From VXOZ01 sp965220045 (GTDB lineage: Bacteria > Chloroflexota > UBA11872 > VXOZ01), in the NCBI GenBank assembly GCA_965220045.1, contig OZ244803.1, positions 3,100,001 to 3,164,000 of the forward strand: a stretch of 64,000 nucleotides of DNA. The letters run 5' to 3'. Of the stretch, positions 63,108-64,000 are shown piece after piece. Position 1 is the first letter of the stretch, and each line of letters begins with the position of its first letter. Under the pieces are notes generated by a model that worked only from the letters and a program-made list of their open reading frames with translations, had not been told where the DNA came from and did not search any database. A program made the translations under genes and the position numbers.

Positions 63108-63470
63108 AGGCTCAAAGGCAACCGTCTTAGAGACATCTCAATCCCGTTCCTGAAGCTCTGCTGTCGTGGAGACCAAATCGACGCGCAATGGTCTCCATCC
63201 TGCCATAAGGATAGGAGCGCCTTGCCTCTTCTCACAGCCGCAAGAGCGGGATCGCCACTTCGGGCGGTCTTCACATTCTCTTCGTATTTGGGGTGTACGT
63301 TAAGCTTTGTGCCCAGCACGGAATGCGCCGCTTCCCCCATGGTTGGCCGCATGCTCCCTGCGGAAACGACGCCGGTCGCAATCAGACGGTAGCACGATTG
63401 CCTGGCTGTCGCAGTCTGTCAAATTGGGATGCACGTTCCAGTCCAAAGCCGCTTGAAATGAGGCAAATGA
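63108..63470. other. Gene-free stretch upstream of the terminal lipoprotein gene
   Basis: No gene or known repeat is recognised. It contains the promoter of the downstream lipoprotein, not identified. Confidence 0.35.
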
Positions 63471-64000
63471 ATGACCAGAGATTTCGCGATGAGATTGCTA
63501 ACGCTGATGCTGATAGCGTGGCTGGCCGTCGGCTGCGGTTCCGACGATAGCGGCAGCGCTACAAGTGCCGCAACGACGGAGGGAGACGCCCCGGCAACGT
63601 CCGCCGGACAGGCCGGCGCGAGAGAATTCAAGGCTGAGGTGTGGGCCGATAACTGGTTCGCGCTTTACGTCAACGGGGAACTGGTCGGCGAGGATTCGGT
63701 GCCGATCACGACGGAGCGCTCCTTCAACGCCGAGACGATCACCTTCACCGCCGCGTATCCCCTGACCATCGCCATCGAAGCCAAGGACTTCAAGGAGACC
63801 GATTCGGGGCTCGAGTATATCGGCGAGCGCAACCAGCAGATGGGCGACGGCGGCATCATCGCGCAAATCACCGACCTGAGCACCGGCAATGTGGTGGCCG
63901 TGACCAACAGCGGGTGGAAAGTGCTGGTGATCCACCGCGCTCCCTTAAACCCCGATTGCGAGGAGGCGGCCAACCCCGATACCGCCTGCCGCTTTGAAAA
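63471..64000 (+). CDS. Secreted lipoprotein, 3' end cut by the window edge
   Basis: From ATG 63471 the frame stays open to 64000 (176 residues seen). MTRDFAMRLLTLMLIAWLAV leads to the lipobox LAVG-C with Cys 22, then a Ser/Ala/Thr-rich linker. The mature part (VWADNWFALYVNGELVGEDS, then LTIAIEAKDFKE) resembles beta-sandwich domains with a YVNG strand turn, as in carbohydrate- or oxidoreductase-associated secreted proteins; no family is assigned. Two Cys in LNPDCEEAANPDTACRFE may form a disulfide. Confidence 0.75.
   Translation, partial: MTRDFAMRLLTLMLIAWLAVGCGSDDSGSATSAATTEGDAPATSAGQAGAREFKAEVWADNWFALYVNGELVGEDSVPITTERSFNAETITFTAAYPLTIAIEAKDFKETDSGLEYIGERNQQMGDGGIIAQITDLSTGNVVAVTNSGWKVLVIHRAPLNPDCEEAANPDTACRFE

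Overview
The window is 64 kb of GC-rich bacterial DNA with short operons, frequent GTG/TTG starts, and long intergenic gaps full of small palindromic repeats. No ribosomal RNA or phylogenetic marker is present. The gene set combines paired phytanoyl-CoA-dioxygenase-like proteins, two SMP-30/gluconolactonases, a sulfatase-fold hydrolase, a Gfo/Idh/MocA oxidoreductase, a TIM-barrel sugar isomerase, a GH15 glucoamylase-like enzyme and an EF-G paralogue. That mix would suit an uncultured marine or sponge-associated heterotroph such as a Chloroflexota lineage, but this is an inference with low confidence.

Layout. 1-11 kb: a DUF433/PIN-like toxin-antitoxin pair, a membrane protein, an EF-G-like GTPase with a clear promoter, an amidohydrolase, a small coiled-coil membrane protein, a methyltransferase, a frameshifted ABC permease, a HepT toxin with an unusual Phd-MntA fusion antitoxin, and a CCA-adding enzyme. 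11-21 kb: a GH15 enzyme, an Eis-like acetyltransferase overlapping a HAD phosphatase, a DUF1445 protein, two tandem nitrilase-superfamily paralogues separated by a HEPN-like remnant, and a DegT aminotransferase. 21-38 kb: the mobile zone, with two near-identical 1060-bp IS481-type elements in opposite orientation, each nested inside a larger element with related ends, and a third, different IS481-type element. They lie among a phosphoesterase, a fumarase, HigBA, an alpha/beta hydrolase, a divergent ABC exporter/regulator locus, and two phytanoyl-CoA-dioxygenase paralogues. 38-50 kb: a lipoprotein, hisA and hisH, two small-molecule transferases, a membrane protein with a degenerate Mrr-like domain, a zinc-ribbon protein, tRNA-Tyr and tRNA-Asp, pabC and pabB, and an MraY-like transferase. 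50-64 kb: mostly catabolic genes (TIM-barrel isomerase, solute-binding protein, two SMP-30 proteins, SDR, EamA exporter, Thr-type sulfatase-like hydrolase, class V aminotransferase with SRPBCC partner, Gfo/Idh/MocA) and a truncated lipoprotein at the edge.

Co-operation between genes is mostly local: pabB with pabC make p-aminobenzoate, hisH and hisA belong to histidine synthesis, and cca matures tRNAs. Three toxin-antitoxin loci are intact. The most unusual features are the Phd-MntA fusion with its TGTACA operator-like boxes, a three-member family of small proteins sharing an RLEG-YEHLATK head and one C-terminal membrane helix, the nesting of IS481 copies inside related-ended elements at ATTCC sites in palindromes, and modular palindromes nested within palindromes.
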